Below the pieces are notes generated by a model, which saw only the letters and a list, made by a program, of their open reading frames with translations, made no database searches and was not told where the DNA came from. A program made the translations under genes and the position numbers. From JAFAZJ01 sp050183765 (GTDB taxonomy: Bacteria; Pseudomonadota; Alphaproteobacteria; Reyranellales; Reyranellaceae), in assembly GCA_050183765.1 (NCBI GenBank), contig JBFXAZ010000001.1, positions 76,845 through 140,844 on the forward strand: a stretch of 64,000 nt of DNA, in the 5' to 3' direction. This document shows, in pieces, positions 37,167-45,932 of the stretch; position 1 is the stretch's first letter; each line of letters opens with the position of its first letter.

Positions 37167-38156
37167 ATGAAGCAGATCCAGTTGAGCGCCTATGGCGTGC
37201 CGGAACAGGTCGCGCACTGCGTGGAGGTGCCCGATGTCGGTGCGCCGGCAGCCGACGAGGTGGTCTTCGACGTGCTGCTGTTTCCCATCAACCCCGCCGA
37301 TGTCTGGTTCTGCCGCGGCTCGTACCGCCTGAAGCCGCCGCTGCCGGCGACGCCGGGCGCCGAATGCGTCGGCCGCGTCGCCGCGGTCGGTGCGAGTGTC
37401 TCGCATGTGAAGCCGGGCGACCTGGTGATCAACCTGCAGCGCGAGAACTGGGCGCAGCGCCGCCGGGTGAAGGGCAGCGACGTCATCAGGCTGCCCGACG
37501 GCATCGACCTGCAGCAGGCGGCGATGGTGCGCATCAATCCGCCCACCGCCTCGCTGATGCTGAGCGACTTTGTCGCGCTGCTGCCCGGCGACTGGGTGAT
37601 CCAGAACGTCGCCAATTCCGCCGTGGGCAAGCTGGTGATCCGCCTCGCCAAGGGCCGCGGCCTGCGCACGCTCAACGTCGTGCGCCGCGAGTCGCTGTTC
37701 GCGGAGCTCGAGGCGCTGGGCGCCGATGCCTGCGTGGTCGACGGTCCGGACCTGTGGCAGCGCGCGCGTGCGCTGACCGAGAACGCGCCGATCAAGCTCG
37801 GCATCGACGCGGTGTCGGGCGAGGCCACGGGACGGCTGGGCAACTGCGTCGCCGACGGCGGCACGGTGTGTAACTACGGCGCGATGACCGGGCAGGACCC
37901 GGTCATGAACCGCTCCGACGTGATCTATCGCGGCGTGATCCTCACCGGCTTCATGCTCGGCCGCTTCCTGGCGAAACGGCCGATCGAGCAGGTGAGGGCG
38001 CTCTACGCCGAGCTGGCCGATCGCGTCGTCTCGGGCGATCTGCAGGCGCCGGTCGAGAGGATCTATCCGATCGAGGAGATCGGCGCTGCGCTGGCGCGCG
38101 CGCAGCAGGGCGAGCGCAGCGGCAAGATCCTCGTCGCGCCCAACGGCCCGGTGTGA
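37167..38156 (+). CDS. zinc-independent MDR alcohol dehydrogenase / enoyl reductase-like
   Basis: 329 residues. A GroES-like N-terminal domain (FPINPADVWFCRGSYR) and Rossmann domain (NVANSAVGKLVIRLAKGRGL). The A-N-S-x-V-G loop and lack of the zinc-ligand Cys/His set point to the trans-2-enoyl-CoA/ACP reductase (MECR/ETR1) branch rather than alcohol dehydrogenases. NADPH is the likely cofactor. ATG 37,167 has CGGAAGGA upstream. Divergent from the ATP-grasp gene. Confidence 0.85.
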   Translation: MKQIQLSAYGVPEQVAHCVEVPDVGAPAADEVVFDVLLFPINPADVWFCRGSYRLKPPLPATPGAECVGRVAAVGASVSHVKPGDLVINLQRENWAQRRRVKGSDVIRLPDGIDLQQAAMVRINPPTASLMLSDFVALLPGDWVIQNVANSAVGKLVIRLAKGRGLRTLNVVRRESLFAELEALGADACVVDGPDLWQRARALTENAPIKLGIDAVSGEATGRLGNCVADGGTVCNYGAMTGQDPVMNRSDVIYRGVILTGFMLGRFLAKRPIEQVRALYAELADRVVSGDLQAPVERIYPIEEIGAALARAQQGERSGKILVAPNGPV

Positions 38157-38159
38157 ACT

Positions 38160-38756
38160 TCAGAGGATGATCGGCCCGGCGGTCAGGCGCTTCTCGAGCT
38201 GCTGGATACGGATCTGCTGCTGTCTGAGCTCGTCCTGCAGGGTCATGTACATGAGATTCAATTCAACCATGCGGAACTTGCCAGGCTGCTCGTTTCCGCT
38301 GGCTGCGTTGGACAGGGCCGCCCCGGCCCCCATGACGCCGTGGCCGTTCAAGTCGAAGATCTGACTCTTGGGCACCTTGCGCTTCGACAATTGGCTCCAC
38401 ACCCGCTGGGCGCGCTTGATCGACAGCCAATCGAGCGTGCCCTCGTTGCGGCTCTCGTTCTTGTCGGCGTTGCCGATGATGAAAACCCGCCGCGAGGGCG
38501 AACCGAGCAGGAATGTCGCCGCGTCGTCGAGCGCAGCAGCGTGATCTTCCCGCACATGCGCATCGCCCTGGGCGAAATCGAACAACGTGATTCTCAAGCC
38601 GCCGGGGACGTCCGTCGAATACACGTGCAGGCCCAGGCGCCGCGATGAACGGATGAAGGCGGCGGTGAGTTCAGCCTTGGTGGGTGGTGGCGGCTTCGCT
38701 GCCTGATTGCTCGCGTGGAGCGGATTGATGCCCCTGGGTCTGGCGTTGCGCAGCAT
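38160..38756 (-). CDS. OmpA-like domain protein with C-terminal coiled coil
   Basis: 198 residues. No signal peptide is visible. Residues about 40-150 resemble an OmpA/MotB C-terminal domain (VPGGLRITLFDFAQGDAHV, RRVFIIGNADKN, LSIKRAQRVWSQL), which binds peptidoglycan in exported proteins. The last 25 residues (QDELRQQQIRIQQLEKRL) form a short coiled coil. ATG 38,756 has GGGGAG at eight bases. How it would reach the envelope is unclear. Confidence 0.65.
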   Translation of the reverse strand: MLRNARPRGINPLHASNQAAKPPPPTKAELTAAFIRSSRRLGLHVYSTDVPGGLRITLFDFAQGDAHVREDHAAALDDAATFLLGSPSRRVFIIGNADKNESRNEGTLDWLSIKRAQRVWSQLSKRKVPKSQIFDLNGHGVMGAGAALSNAASGNEQPGKFRMVELNLMYMTLQDELRQQQIRIQQLEKRLTAGPIIL

Positions 38757-38908
38757 GGTGTTCGCTCCCCGCGACGGTTCATTCACGGGTGGCTTGATGC
38801 ACGGTTGAATGAGCGTGCGCTGTTCCCCGCGGCACAGGCCTTGGCAGAACCGGCGATGATGGCGAAGATGCGCGGCGACGGGCGGGCTCGCCGCCGATGG
38901 AGGGAACC

Positions 38909-39307
38909 ATGCCGAAGGACCAGGTGCAGGACTACGCGTCGGAAGTGGCGGCGGTCGAGGCTACGCTGCAGACCTATTTCGACGGGCTCTACGAGGGCGA
39001 CACCGGCAAGCTGGGCCACGCCTTCCACCCGTTCGCGCATCTCTACGGCGTCGGGCCGGACGGCAAGGCGACGGACATGCCGCGCGAGGAGTGGCTGAAG
39101 GGCGTCGGCAGCCGCGCGTCGGCGAAATCCAGGGGCGACGAGCGGCGCGATCGCATCGTGTCGATCGATTTCAACGGCCCCAATGCCGCCTTCGCCAAGG
39201 TCGAGTGCCAGCTGCCGCCGCGCTATTTCACCGACTACCTGACCTTGCTGAAGGTCGAGGGCCGCTGGCAGGTGATCGCCAAAGCCTACACTACCGTCAC
39301 GAAGTAG
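38909..39307 (+). CDS. NTF2-like (lumazine-binding-type) protein
   Basis: 132 residues of the same fold as the protein at 27,978: an initial helix EVAAVEATLQTYFDGLYEG, then HPFAHLYGVG, and a terminal DYLTLLKVEGRWQVIAKAYT. No catalytic residue is assigned. ATG 38,909 has GGAGGGAA upstream. It abuts the DUF3429 gene tail to tail. Confidence 0.78.
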   Translation: MPKDQVQDYASEVAAVEATLQTYFDGLYEGDTGKLGHAFHPFAHLYGVGPDGKATDMPREEWLKGVGSRASAKSRGDERRDRIVSIDFNGPNAAFAKVECQLPPRYFTDYLTLLKVEGRWQVIAKAYTTVTK

Positions 39308-39700
39308 CTATAGCGGGCCGCCGAGGATCGTGCCGAGCAGCGCGACGAGCGCGATCCCGGTGAGCGGCCAACGCAGGCGCGGATACCACGCAGGCACGAA
39401 GCCGCGCCGCGCGCCGAAGATGTCGTAGGCCAGCGCGCCGAGGAAGCCCGCCGCCATGATGGTGAGGCCGGTGCGCCCGCCGGTCGCCAGCGCACCGAAG
39501 GCGACCAGCGCGGGAAGGATCGAGGCGACGAGGCGGGCCGCCGGCACCGGCTGCTCGCGCATCGCCAGCCCCCAGTGCACTGCGCCCAGGAACGACAGCG
39601 CGCAGGCGGCGTAGGCGCTCAGCAGCGATGCGCCGTAGAGACGCCAGATGGGTGTCGCGCCGAACAACGCGAGCGCCGCGCCCGCGACCAGAGGCGCCAA
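39308..39700 (-). CDS. DUF3429 membrane protein (TMEM69-like)
   Basis: 130 residues with four hydrophobic helices; ALSFLGAVHWGLAMRE is the DUF3429 signature. Function unknown. No ATG or GTG exists upstream in frame before a stop near 39,817, so TTG 39,700 is the only standard start; the family's N-terminus seems to extend a few residues further, so a rarer start codon (ATC) is possible. Confidence 0.75.
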   Translation of the reverse strand: MAPLVAGAALALFGATPIWRLYGASLLSAYAACALSFLGAVHWGLAMREQPVPAARLVASILPALVAFGALATGGRTGLTIMAAGFLGALAYDIFGARRGFVPAWYPRLRWPLTGIALVALLGTILGGPL

Positions 39701-39814
39701 TGAGGCGATCCCGATGGCGATGGCGGCACCAGGCGCGGAGGGCCGCGCCTGGCGGCGCGGCCCTTCATCACGCGGATTGGCGTCGCGTTGCCTGGGTCGG
39801 CGCCGAGGCGTCGC

Positions 39815-40345
39815 CTACTCCTTCACGTCGGCGGCGACCTTGACGCTGATCATCTTGTCCGGCGTGCGCGGCGGCTCACCCTTGGCGATCTTGTCGACGA
39901 ACTCCATGCCCGACGTGACCTTGCCCCAGACGGTGTACTTGCCGTCGAGGAAGTTCGCGTCGGCGAGGCAGATGAAGAACTGGCTGCGCGCGCTGTTGGG
40001 ATCGCTGGTGCGCGCCATCGAGGCGACGCCGCGCACATGCGGCTCCTTGGAGAATTCCGCCGGCAGCGGATCGCCCATGCCGCCCGTGCCGGTGCCGGTG
40101 GGATCGCCGGTCTGCGCCATGAAGCCGGCGATCACGCGATGGAACACCACGCCGTCGTACTTGCCCTCGCGCGCCAGCTTCTTGATCTGGGCCACGTGCT
40201 TGGGCGCCAGGTCGGGGCGCATCTCGATGACGACCCGGCCGTCCTTGAGCTGGATGTAGAGCGTGTTCTCGCGGTCCATGGCCTGGCCCTCGCTGGCGAC
40301 CGTAAGGAAGACGAGCGTTGCCACAATCGATGCGATCCAGCGCAT
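39815..40345 (-). CDS. periplasmic cyclophilin-type peptidyl-prolyl isomerase
   Basis: 176 residues. A signal peptide ends near EGQA-MD. The cyclophilin core shows FHRVIAGFMAQTGDPTGTGT, SARSQFFICLAD and NFLDGKYTVWGKV, with the conserved Arg/Phe/Gln of the active site. It probably helps fold exported proteins. ATG 40,345 begins the signal. Confidence 0.92.
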   Translation of the reverse strand: MRWIASIVATLVFLTVASEGQAMDRENTLYIQLKDGRVVIEMRPDLAPKHVAQIKKLAREGKYDGVVFHRVIAGFMAQTGDPTGTGTGGMGDPLPAEFSKEPHVRGVASMARTSDPNSARSQFFICLADANFLDGKYTVWGKVTSGMEFVDKIAKGEPPRTPDKMISVKVAADVKE

Positions 40346-40699
40346 GGTGTCCTCGGGTCGGGTATTGGTTGTCGAACGATGGTCGGAAGAGGCGCGCGGA
40401 CCATGGCCGAACCGATTCCATGTGGCAACCGATTTGGCGCCGTCGCGAAGGCGGCCTTGTGCCCCCGTTCGGGCCTTTCGACCATCTCAGAGTCGCTGCA
40501 AGAGGCCGGGTGAATCTCCCTTCCTGATACGTCGCATGAAGATGGCAAACTAACCCACAATACCGATTGAGTTTTATCTAAGTCATTGAGAAAACGAACG
40601 AATTTGCGCTTTTTCACTGTCGCGACGACGCCGGCACGGGTATCCTGAGCGCCGATATTTGATCTCATAGTCTGTGCCATATTCGACCGTAGGCGACTG
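40346..40699. other. intergenic region, A/T-rich near 40,545-40,680
   Basis: 354 bp between the divergent cyclophilin and CpaF-like genes. No gene is supported. The 40,545-40,680 stretch is markedly A/T-richer than the surroundings and likely holds promoters, but no clear -35/-10 pair with proper spacing is visible. Confidence 0.5.
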
Positions 40700-42802
40700 A
40701 TGCGTTTTCCAGGCGACCCCGACAATGGAGCCCCGCACCAGCGGGCCGTTCGCTCGCCTGCGGAGGCAACAACAGCGGGATCCGATGCGCCGGCCGCGTC
40801 GGCCGCCGGGATCTTCCCGTCGCCGACCGCCGACACCCGCATCCGCCAGCTCCAGGAAACCTGGCAGCTGCTGTTTCGCGATCTGCGCGGGCCCGTCGAT
40901 TCGACCTTGCTGGGCGGCCTGTCGGCCGGCGACGTCGCCTATCGTCTGGGCGAGCTCGTGCACAACTACTTCCGTACCCGCGGCGTGACGCTGACCAGCT
41001 TCGAGCTGCGGCGCATCGTCGGCGAGCTGCTCGACAACCACAAGCGCGGCTGGCCGACGCTCACCCCGGCGTCGGGGCCCGGCGCGCCGCCATCGAACCT
41101 TGTCGATTTCGTCGACGGCGACCCCGATGCCCGCGCCATCCGCGAGGCCGCCGCGCGGCCGCCGCAGCCCGCCGCGCCGCAGCCCGCCGCGCCGCCGGTG
41201 ATCGAGGCGATCCCCTCGCCGTTGGTCGAGGTGCAACCGCGGACCGCCACGGCGCAGCCGTCATCGGCCGATGCCGGCACGCCCGCGCAGAACGCGGCAC
41301 CGGCCGCCGTCGCGCCGCCGCAACCCGCGCCATCGGCGCCGCCGCCCCCGCTGCGCCGCCGGCCGCCGCCGGGCCAGACGATGCCCGAGGCTGAGGACAC
41401 GCTGACGCCGGAGCAGCTTGCGCGCATGGAAGCCGCCGCGGCCGATGCCGCCGAGAAGGTCTACGGCGCCGAGGAGCCGGCCCTGGCCCAGACCGCGCCG
41501 GCCCCGGTGGCGGCCGCAAGCGTGCCGCCCGTCGAGGGCGGGTCCAACGAGATCTCGGCCGAAGCAGCCTGGAGCATCATCGCCGGCGCATGGGAACACC
41601 GGCGTGCCGCCCGGCCGCTGCCGGCCTCGCGCGCCGAGCTCGGCCGCTTCGTGTCGCAGGTCACCAGCGAGGCCCTGGCCGATACCAACGTGCGCGTCGG
41701 CGGCGCGGAGCGCGCGCGGCTCGACCAGATGATCGTCGACGATGTGTTCGGTCTCGGCGTGCTCGAGCCGCTGCTGCGCGACGCCGACGTGACGTCGATC
41801 ATGGTCAACGGGCCCGATGCGGTCTTCGTCGAACGACGCGGCGGCACCGAGCGCGTCGGCGGCTTCCGCGACGCCGCGCACCTCACCGCCGTGCTCGATC
41901 GCCTCGCGCGTTTCGCCGGCAAGCCGCCATCCGGCGCCGCTCCGCTCTTGGTCGAGGGGCGCCTGCCCGACGGCGGCCGCTTCGCCATCGTCTCGCCGCC
42001 GCTGGCGCCGTCGGGGCCGCACTGCACGATCACGCGCCGCCCGCCGCCGCGCGCCACGCTCGACGATCTGGTCCAGCGCGATACCCTGTCGCCGGCGATG
42101 GCCGCGGTGCTGCGCGCCGCGATCCAGGGCCGGCTCAACATCCTGGTCAGCGGCCGCGCCGAGTCCGGGCGCACCACCATGCTGTCGGCGCTGACGCGCG
42201 CCATCGCGCCGGGAGAGCGCGTGGCGACGGTGGAGCGCCGGCCGGAGCTGCGCCTCGATCTCGGCAACGTCGTCAGCCTCGTCGCACCGGAGGTCGGCCC
42301 CGAGATGGTGCCGGCGATCGACCTGTCGCTGGCGATCGCCGCGGCCTCGCGCCTGCGGCCCGACCGCCTGGTGATCGACGGGCTGGGCAACGGCGCGGTG
42401 GCGGCGCTGGTGACCCTGATCGATGGCGGCCGCGACGGCGTCGTGGCCAGCTGCGAGGCCCGCTCGCCCAGCGCCGCGCTCGAGGAACTGGCGCGCCGCA
42501 TCGCCGTGTCGGAGCCGCACGAGACGCTGGCGTCTGCTCAGCGGCGCATCGCCGGCGCCTTCGATCTCGTGGTGCATCTCGAGGCGCTGCGCGACGGCAC
42601 GCGGCGCGTCACCCATATCGCCGAGGTGGCCGGCGCCGACCGCGACAGCATCGCCGGCCGCGATCTCTTCTTCTACCATGCCGACACGATCGGCCCCGAC
42701 GGTCGGCTCGGCGGCACCTTCGTGAGCGCCGGCCATCGGCCGAACTTCCTGCCGCGGCTGGCCAAGCTGGGCCTCGATCAGGGAGTCTTCGACCCGGCCT
42801 AG
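40700..42802 (+). CDS. CpaF/VirB11-like ATPase with degenerate motifs
   Basis: 700 residues. After a helical N-part (about 45-115) comes a long Pro/Ala-rich linker (about 140-240), then a secretion-ATPase-like domain from about 290. The CpaF signatures are present in altered form: Walker A reads GRAESGRTT, with Arg491 in place of Lys; the ED-box after ERVATVE is RR; Walker B G-E is DGLG; the T-I-H-A-N stretch is CEARS. No tad/pilus gene is adjacent. It is probably a non-hydrolysing paralogue with a scaffold or regulatory role. Confidence 0.72.
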   Translation: MRFPGDPDNGAPHQRAVRSPAEATTAGSDAPAASAAGIFPSPTADTRIRQLQETWQLLFRDLRGPVDSTLLGGLSAGDVAYRLGELVHNYFRTRGVTLTSFELRRIVGELLDNHKRGWPTLTPASGPGAPPSNLVDFVDGDPDARAIREAAARPPQPAAPQPAAPPVIEAIPSPLVEVQPRTATAQPSSADAGTPAQNAAPAAVAPPQPAPSAPPPPLRRRPPPGQTMPEAEDTLTPEQLARMEAAAADAAEKVYGAEEPALAQTAPAPVAAASVPPVEGGSNEISAEAAWSIIAGAWEHRRAARPLPASRAELGRFVSQVTSEALADTNVRVGGAERARLDQMIVDDVFGLGVLEPLLRDADVTSIMVNGPDAVFVERRGGTERVGGFRDAAHLTAVLDRLARFAGKPPSGAAPLLVEGRLPDGGRFAIVSPPLAPSGPHCTITRRPPPRATLDDLVQRDTLSPAMAAVLRAAIQGRLNILVSGRAESGRTTMLSALTRAIAPGERVATVERRPELRLDLGNVVSLVAPEVGPEMVPAIDLSLAIAAASRLRPDRLVIDGLGNGAVAALVTLIDGGRDGVVASCEARSPSAALEELARRIAVSEPHETLASAQRRIAGAFDLVVHLEALRDGTRRVTHIAEVAGADRDSIAGRDLFFYHADTIGPDGRLGGTFVSAGHRPNFLPRLAKLGLDQGVFDPA

Positions 42803-42825
42803 CGGCGGCGCGCAGCGCTCACGTT

Positions 42826-42880
42826 TGGTGCCCCTGGTCGGACTCGAACCAACACGCCCTCGCGGGCAACAGATTTTGAG
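42826..42880 (-). repeat. attachment-site copy 1: 3' half of tRNA-Leu(CAA)
   Basis: Minus strand reads anticodon loop ACTCAAAATC, variable arm TTGCCCGCGAGGGCGT, T arm GGTTCGAGTCC and acceptor end with CCA. The D arm and 5' acceptor half are missing past 42,880. It matches 55,650-55,704 at 51 of 55 positions, with the last 28 identical. It is the left boundary of element 1. Confidence 0.88.
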
Positions 42881-42938
42881 TCGCGCCGGCAGCACCCTCT
42901 CACGTCGTAAATGTTAGATAGAGTCGGCTCCCAAACAA

Positions 42939-42982
42939 GCACTTAAGTGCCATGTTGCCCTTGCACGTCCTAACCAGGACGT
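42939..42982. promoter_or_regulatory. palindromes upstream of the element 1 integrase gene
   Basis: Perfect 12-bp palindrome GCACTTAAGTGC (42,939-42,950) and inverted repeat ACGTCCT-N4-AGGACGT (42,965-42,982) lie between the att site and int. They are candidate sites for integrase arms, Xis/AlpA or a repressor. Confidence 0.55.
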
Positions 42983-43017
42983 AGCACCGAACAGTTCTAA
43001 AAACGGTTCTCGGGGCA

Positions 43018-44169
43018 ATGCCAATCAAGCTATCAGAAAAAACCGTTCGCGAGCTCCCGCTCGGGTCCGGGGCGACGCGCGACACCGAGGTCAAGGGCCT
43101 CATGGTCGTGTGCAACGCCAAGAGCAAGTCCTACGCCGTGCAGGGCGACCTGTGGAGGGACAAGCGGTTCGTCAAGGCGGTGCGCGCCAGCATCGGCCGG
43201 ACGGACCGGGTGACTCTGCGCGACGCCCGCGTCCGTGCCCGCGAGCTGATGGCCGCGATCGCGCGGGGCGAGGACCCGAACGCGAGCGAGTCGGCCAGCG
43301 GAATGACGCTCGAAGATGCTTGGGAGTTGTACAAGCGCGGGCCGGGCAGGGACCTCACGCCGCGCACGATCGAGTGGTACTCCGACCACGTCGATGGCGG
43401 CCTGAGGAAGTGGAAGAACCGGCCGCTATCGGAGATCGCACGCAGCGAGGCCCGCGAGCTCCACGAGAAGCTGACGCGGACCTCGGGGCCGTACTCGGCC
43501 AACGGATGCCTGCGGGCGTTCCGGGCGATCTGGAACGAGGCGATGCGCGTCGACGACACGCTGCCGCCCAACCCCGCCATTGCCGTGCACTTCAACCGCG
43601 AGCGTGCCCGCAACTGGGCGCTCGGCGCCGACGAGCTTCCGAAGTTGTGGACCGAGCTCAAGAGTGTCCGGAGCCCGGTGCATCGGGCCGGCCACGCTGT
43701 CCTGTTGTTTACCGGCCTCCGCTGCGGCAGCGCGATGACGGCACGACGCGAGCACCTCGACGCTGCCGGCAACCTCCACATCCCGTCGCCGAAGGGCGGT
43801 GCAGACAGGGCGTTTACGCTGCCGCTCAGCAAGTTCACGGTCGAGCTTCTGGACAGGCTAGGCGAGTTGACCGCAGCCTACGAAAGCTCGCTGATTTTTC
43901 CGTCGGAGTCGTCGAAGAGCGGCCACGCCGAGCTGCGCCGGACCGACGGCCTTCCTTCACCCCACGCCTACCGGCACACGTACAGGACGCTCGGCCTCGA
44001 GGCCGGCATCGACTTCACGACGATGTCGCTGCTGCTGAACCACAAGCTGCCGAGCGTCTCGTTCAACTACATCACGCGCGACAAGCTCCTCGGTCACCTG
44101 CGCGAGGCGCAGGAGCGCATGACCGCGTACCTTCAATCGAAGATCGGCAGGTTCGAGGGTTTACTTTAG
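43018..44169 (+). CDS. int: tyrosine recombinase (integrase) of element 1
   Basis: 383 residues. N-terminal arm-binding part (KLSEKTVRELPLG), SAM-like core-binding domain, then catalytic domain: Arg235 in FTGLRCGS, His316 and Arg319 in PHAYRHTYR, His342 in LLNHK and nucleophilic Tyr351 in FNYIT. It should integrate the element at the tRNA-Leu 3' half 140 bp upstream. ATG 43,018 has CGGGG upstream. All catalytic residues are present, so it may be active. Confidence 0.93.
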   Translation: MPIKLSEKTVRELPLGSGATRDTEVKGLMVVCNAKSKSYAVQGDLWRDKRFVKAVRASIGRTDRVTLRDARVRARELMAAIARGEDPNASESASGMTLEDAWELYKRGPGRDLTPRTIEWYSDHVDGGLRKWKNRPLSEIARSEARELHEKLTRTSGPYSANGCLRAFRAIWNEAMRVDDTLPPNPAIAVHFNRERARNWALGADELPKLWTELKSVRSPVHRAGHAVLLFTGLRCGSAMTARREHLDAAGNLHIPSPKGGADRAFTLPLSKFTVELLDRLGELTAAYESSLIFPSESSKSGHAELRRTDGLPSPHAYRHTYRTLGLEAGIDFTTMSLLLNHKLPSVSFNYITRDKLLGHLREAQERMTAYLQSKIGRFEGLL

Positions 44170-44287
44170 GGCGAGGTAGTCGTAGATGATCGTAGTCGCT
44201 GCGGAGCGACACCTCTCGCCGTGCTGGTGGAGGAAAAGGTGAATACGGTCGGCGACCGCAAGATCCCACGCTGACTGTTCCGGGTAA

Positions 44288-44332
44288 CACTCGTCGGACC
44301 CTTTGGGAGGGTGTCTTGGCTTTCGACGAGTG
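44288..44332. repeat. inverted repeat between int and the AlpA-like gene
   Basis: CACTCGTCG (44,288-44,296) pairs with CGACGAGTG (44,324-44,332) around a 27-nt loop containing its own ACCCT/AGGGT pair. It might end the int transcript; no T-tract is present. Confidence 0.5.
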
Positions 44333-44350
44333 CTAGGGCGAGATGCCGGC

Positions 44351-44480
44351 TGCAGCGGGCATCACCGCAAAGGCCATGCGGACAGCACCACGATCCCGAC
44401 GCGTCGCGTCCGGGGCGTGGTCCTGTCACGTCAATGGCCTTACGCAACCCTAACCCGGAGGCACCCTGATGCCCGCTGCA
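44351..44480. promoter_or_regulatory. 14-bp inverted repeat enclosing the AlpA-like start codon
   Basis: TGCAGCGGGCATCA (44,351-44,364) is perfectly complementary to TGATGCCCGCTGCA (44,467-44,480). The right arm covers the ATG at 44,469, so an mRNA starting upstream of 44,351 could hide it. Confidence 0.55.
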
Positions 44481-44783
44481 ACGTTTGATCAGAATAAGAT
44501 TGTTGAACTCGCCGAGCGTGCCGCGACGCTAGCCGCCGAGCTCGTCCTGTCACGTGCAAGTCTCAGCCCGCCTGCACCGCCGAAGCGCTTTCTCAAGACC
44601 GACGAGGCTGCCGAGTACCTGTCGGTCTCGGCACCGTCGCTTGAGCTGTGGCGCACGCAGGGCCGCGGCCCCGCCTACACCAAGATGGACAAGGGCGTGC
44701 GCTACGACGTGCGCGACCTCGACTCCTTCATGGCAGGCGAGGCCGGCGAGCGTGGCCCCCGCAAGATCGTGGCGGAGGGCTGA
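44469..44783 (+). CDS. AlpA/excisionase-like helix-turn-helix protein
   Basis: 104 residues. The middle (FLKTDEAAEYLSVSAPSLEL then RGPAYTKMDKGVRYDVRDLD) is the MerR-like HTH_17 domain of AlpA and Xis proteins, which activate excision or int in satellites and prophages. N-terminal 35 residues are helical. A CCCGGAGG ribosome site is 7-8 bases before ATG 44,469. The stop is 3 bp from the next ATG, so it begins the replication operon. Confidence 0.85.
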   Translation: MPAATFDQNKIVELAERAATLAAELVLSRASLSPPAPPKRFLKTDEAAEYLSVSAPSLELWRTQGRGPAYTKMDKGVRYDVRDLDSFMAGEAGERGPRKIVAEG

Positions 44784-44786
44784 GCC

Positions 44787-45929
44787 ATGAGTACGGAGAA
44801 CGGAGTGCCCCGCGCCGAAGGGGATAACGGCGCGGGGCAGGAGGAGTGTCGCGTCTCCCGGTCGGACAACGACGACGTTTCGGATCATGCACCAAGGCGT
44901 CGGACGCGAAAGCCGCCGGCATCCAGCGTTACGCCGAACATCGACGCGATGCGACGGCATGTGGAACTCGGCCACGACCTGATCCCACTGCATCGTTTCG
45001 ATGGTGAGGTGGACAAGTGGAAGGGTGGACGGCCGCTCGACGATGAGCGTTGGCGAGCGCGGGTGTATGAGAACAGCGAAGTTCTTCGCCAAGCAGAAGA
45101 GCGCTCGCAGAACGTTGGCGTAAAGCTTCGCGCCGGTGACCTCGTAGTCCAGCTCTACACTCGCCGGCTTTCCATTCCGTCGTTCGAGCGGATGATCGTC
45201 AGGAGGCTGGGCTTCGACTCCGTCGCAGATATGGCGAGTGTCGTTCCGACTGTTCAAAATGGCGCGGAGGGCTTCGACTTCTACTTCAAGATGCCCACGG
45301 GCCTGGGGCTCCGTAGAGCAATCGAGTGCTCAGTGGTTGGCCGCTCGTTCAAGGCACCCAGCTGTATAGACTTCAAGGGCGGCGGTGCAGACTGGAGGAT
45401 TGCCGCAGGTTCGGTCCATCGCCGCGGCTTGATGTGTGAGTGGGTGGGAAGTGCACCGACGGTGCCTCGGGCGCCGACTAGACTCCTAGTCCTTGCCACT
45501 AGGCCGCGGCCCGAGTTGTATGCATCCACTCGAATTACCAGCGATGAGCTCGCAGGCTTTCTTCGGCTCTTGGACGTAGGTCCCATCCGGGCACGCGGTG
45601 ATCTGGTTCCGCTCATGGAGGCTTGTCACCACGTCACTGAGGGACGTGGGCGCGAAGTGTTCGCCGTGTGGTCGACCCGAGGAACTCGGTATCGAGACAT
45701 GCGAGACGTGATCGAGCGTCGATGGGATAGCCTCAGGTTCAATCCAACTAACGGCCTCGCTCCTCGGGTGCTGTCGCTGCTCGCAGCGCAGGAAGGATTG
45801 GGGAGGCAGCTCACGCGAGCCGTCGGCGAAGAGCGCTCCGCGGAAAGGGAAAGGGCCGATGACGACTTCGATTGGACCTCCGATGTCGCCGGCGCCATTG
45901 CACCGACGACTAGCGCATCGGGGGGCTGA
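44787..45929 (+). CDS. PrimPol-like paralogue lacking catalytic acidic residues
   Basis: 380 residues. It aligns along its length with the N-terminal half of the next protein: HVELGHDLIPLHRFDG versus LKLGYEIIPLHRYN, NVGVKLRAGDLVVQL versus NVGVRLRREDLVLDF, GSVHRR versus GSIHPT, and ERRWDSLRF versus GRRWDSLHA. Where the active copy has Asp107 and Asp109, this one has Gln122 and Tyr124; His211 is kept. It has no helicase domain. Possibly a non-catalytic primase subunit or an origin-binding partner. Codon use is less GC-biased than its neighbours. Confidence 0.78.
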   Translation: MSTENGVPRAEGDNGAGQEECRVSRSDNDDVSDHAPRRRTRKPPASSVTPNIDAMRRHVELGHDLIPLHRFDGEVDKWKGGRPLDDERWRARVYENSEVLRQAEERSQNVGVKLRAGDLVVQLYTRRLSIPSFERMIVRRLGFDSVADMASVVPTVQNGAEGFDFYFKMPTGLGLRRAIECSVVGRSFKAPSCIDFKGGGADWRIAAGSVHRRGLMCEWVGSAPTVPRAPTRLLVLATRPRPELYASTRITSDELAGFLRLLDVGPIRARGDLVPLMEACHHVTEGRGREVFAVWSTRGTRYRDMRDVIERRWDSLRFNPTNGLAPRVLSLLAAQEGLGRQLTRAVGEERSAERERADDDFDWTSDVAGAIAPTTSASGG

Positions 45930-45932
45930 TCC

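Noticed and set aside
42826..42880. Functional tRNA-Leu genes at this position and at 55,650-55,704
   Set aside because: Only the anticodon-to-3' half is present in both; the D arm and 5' acceptor strand cannot be found on the expected side, so they are att-site fragments.
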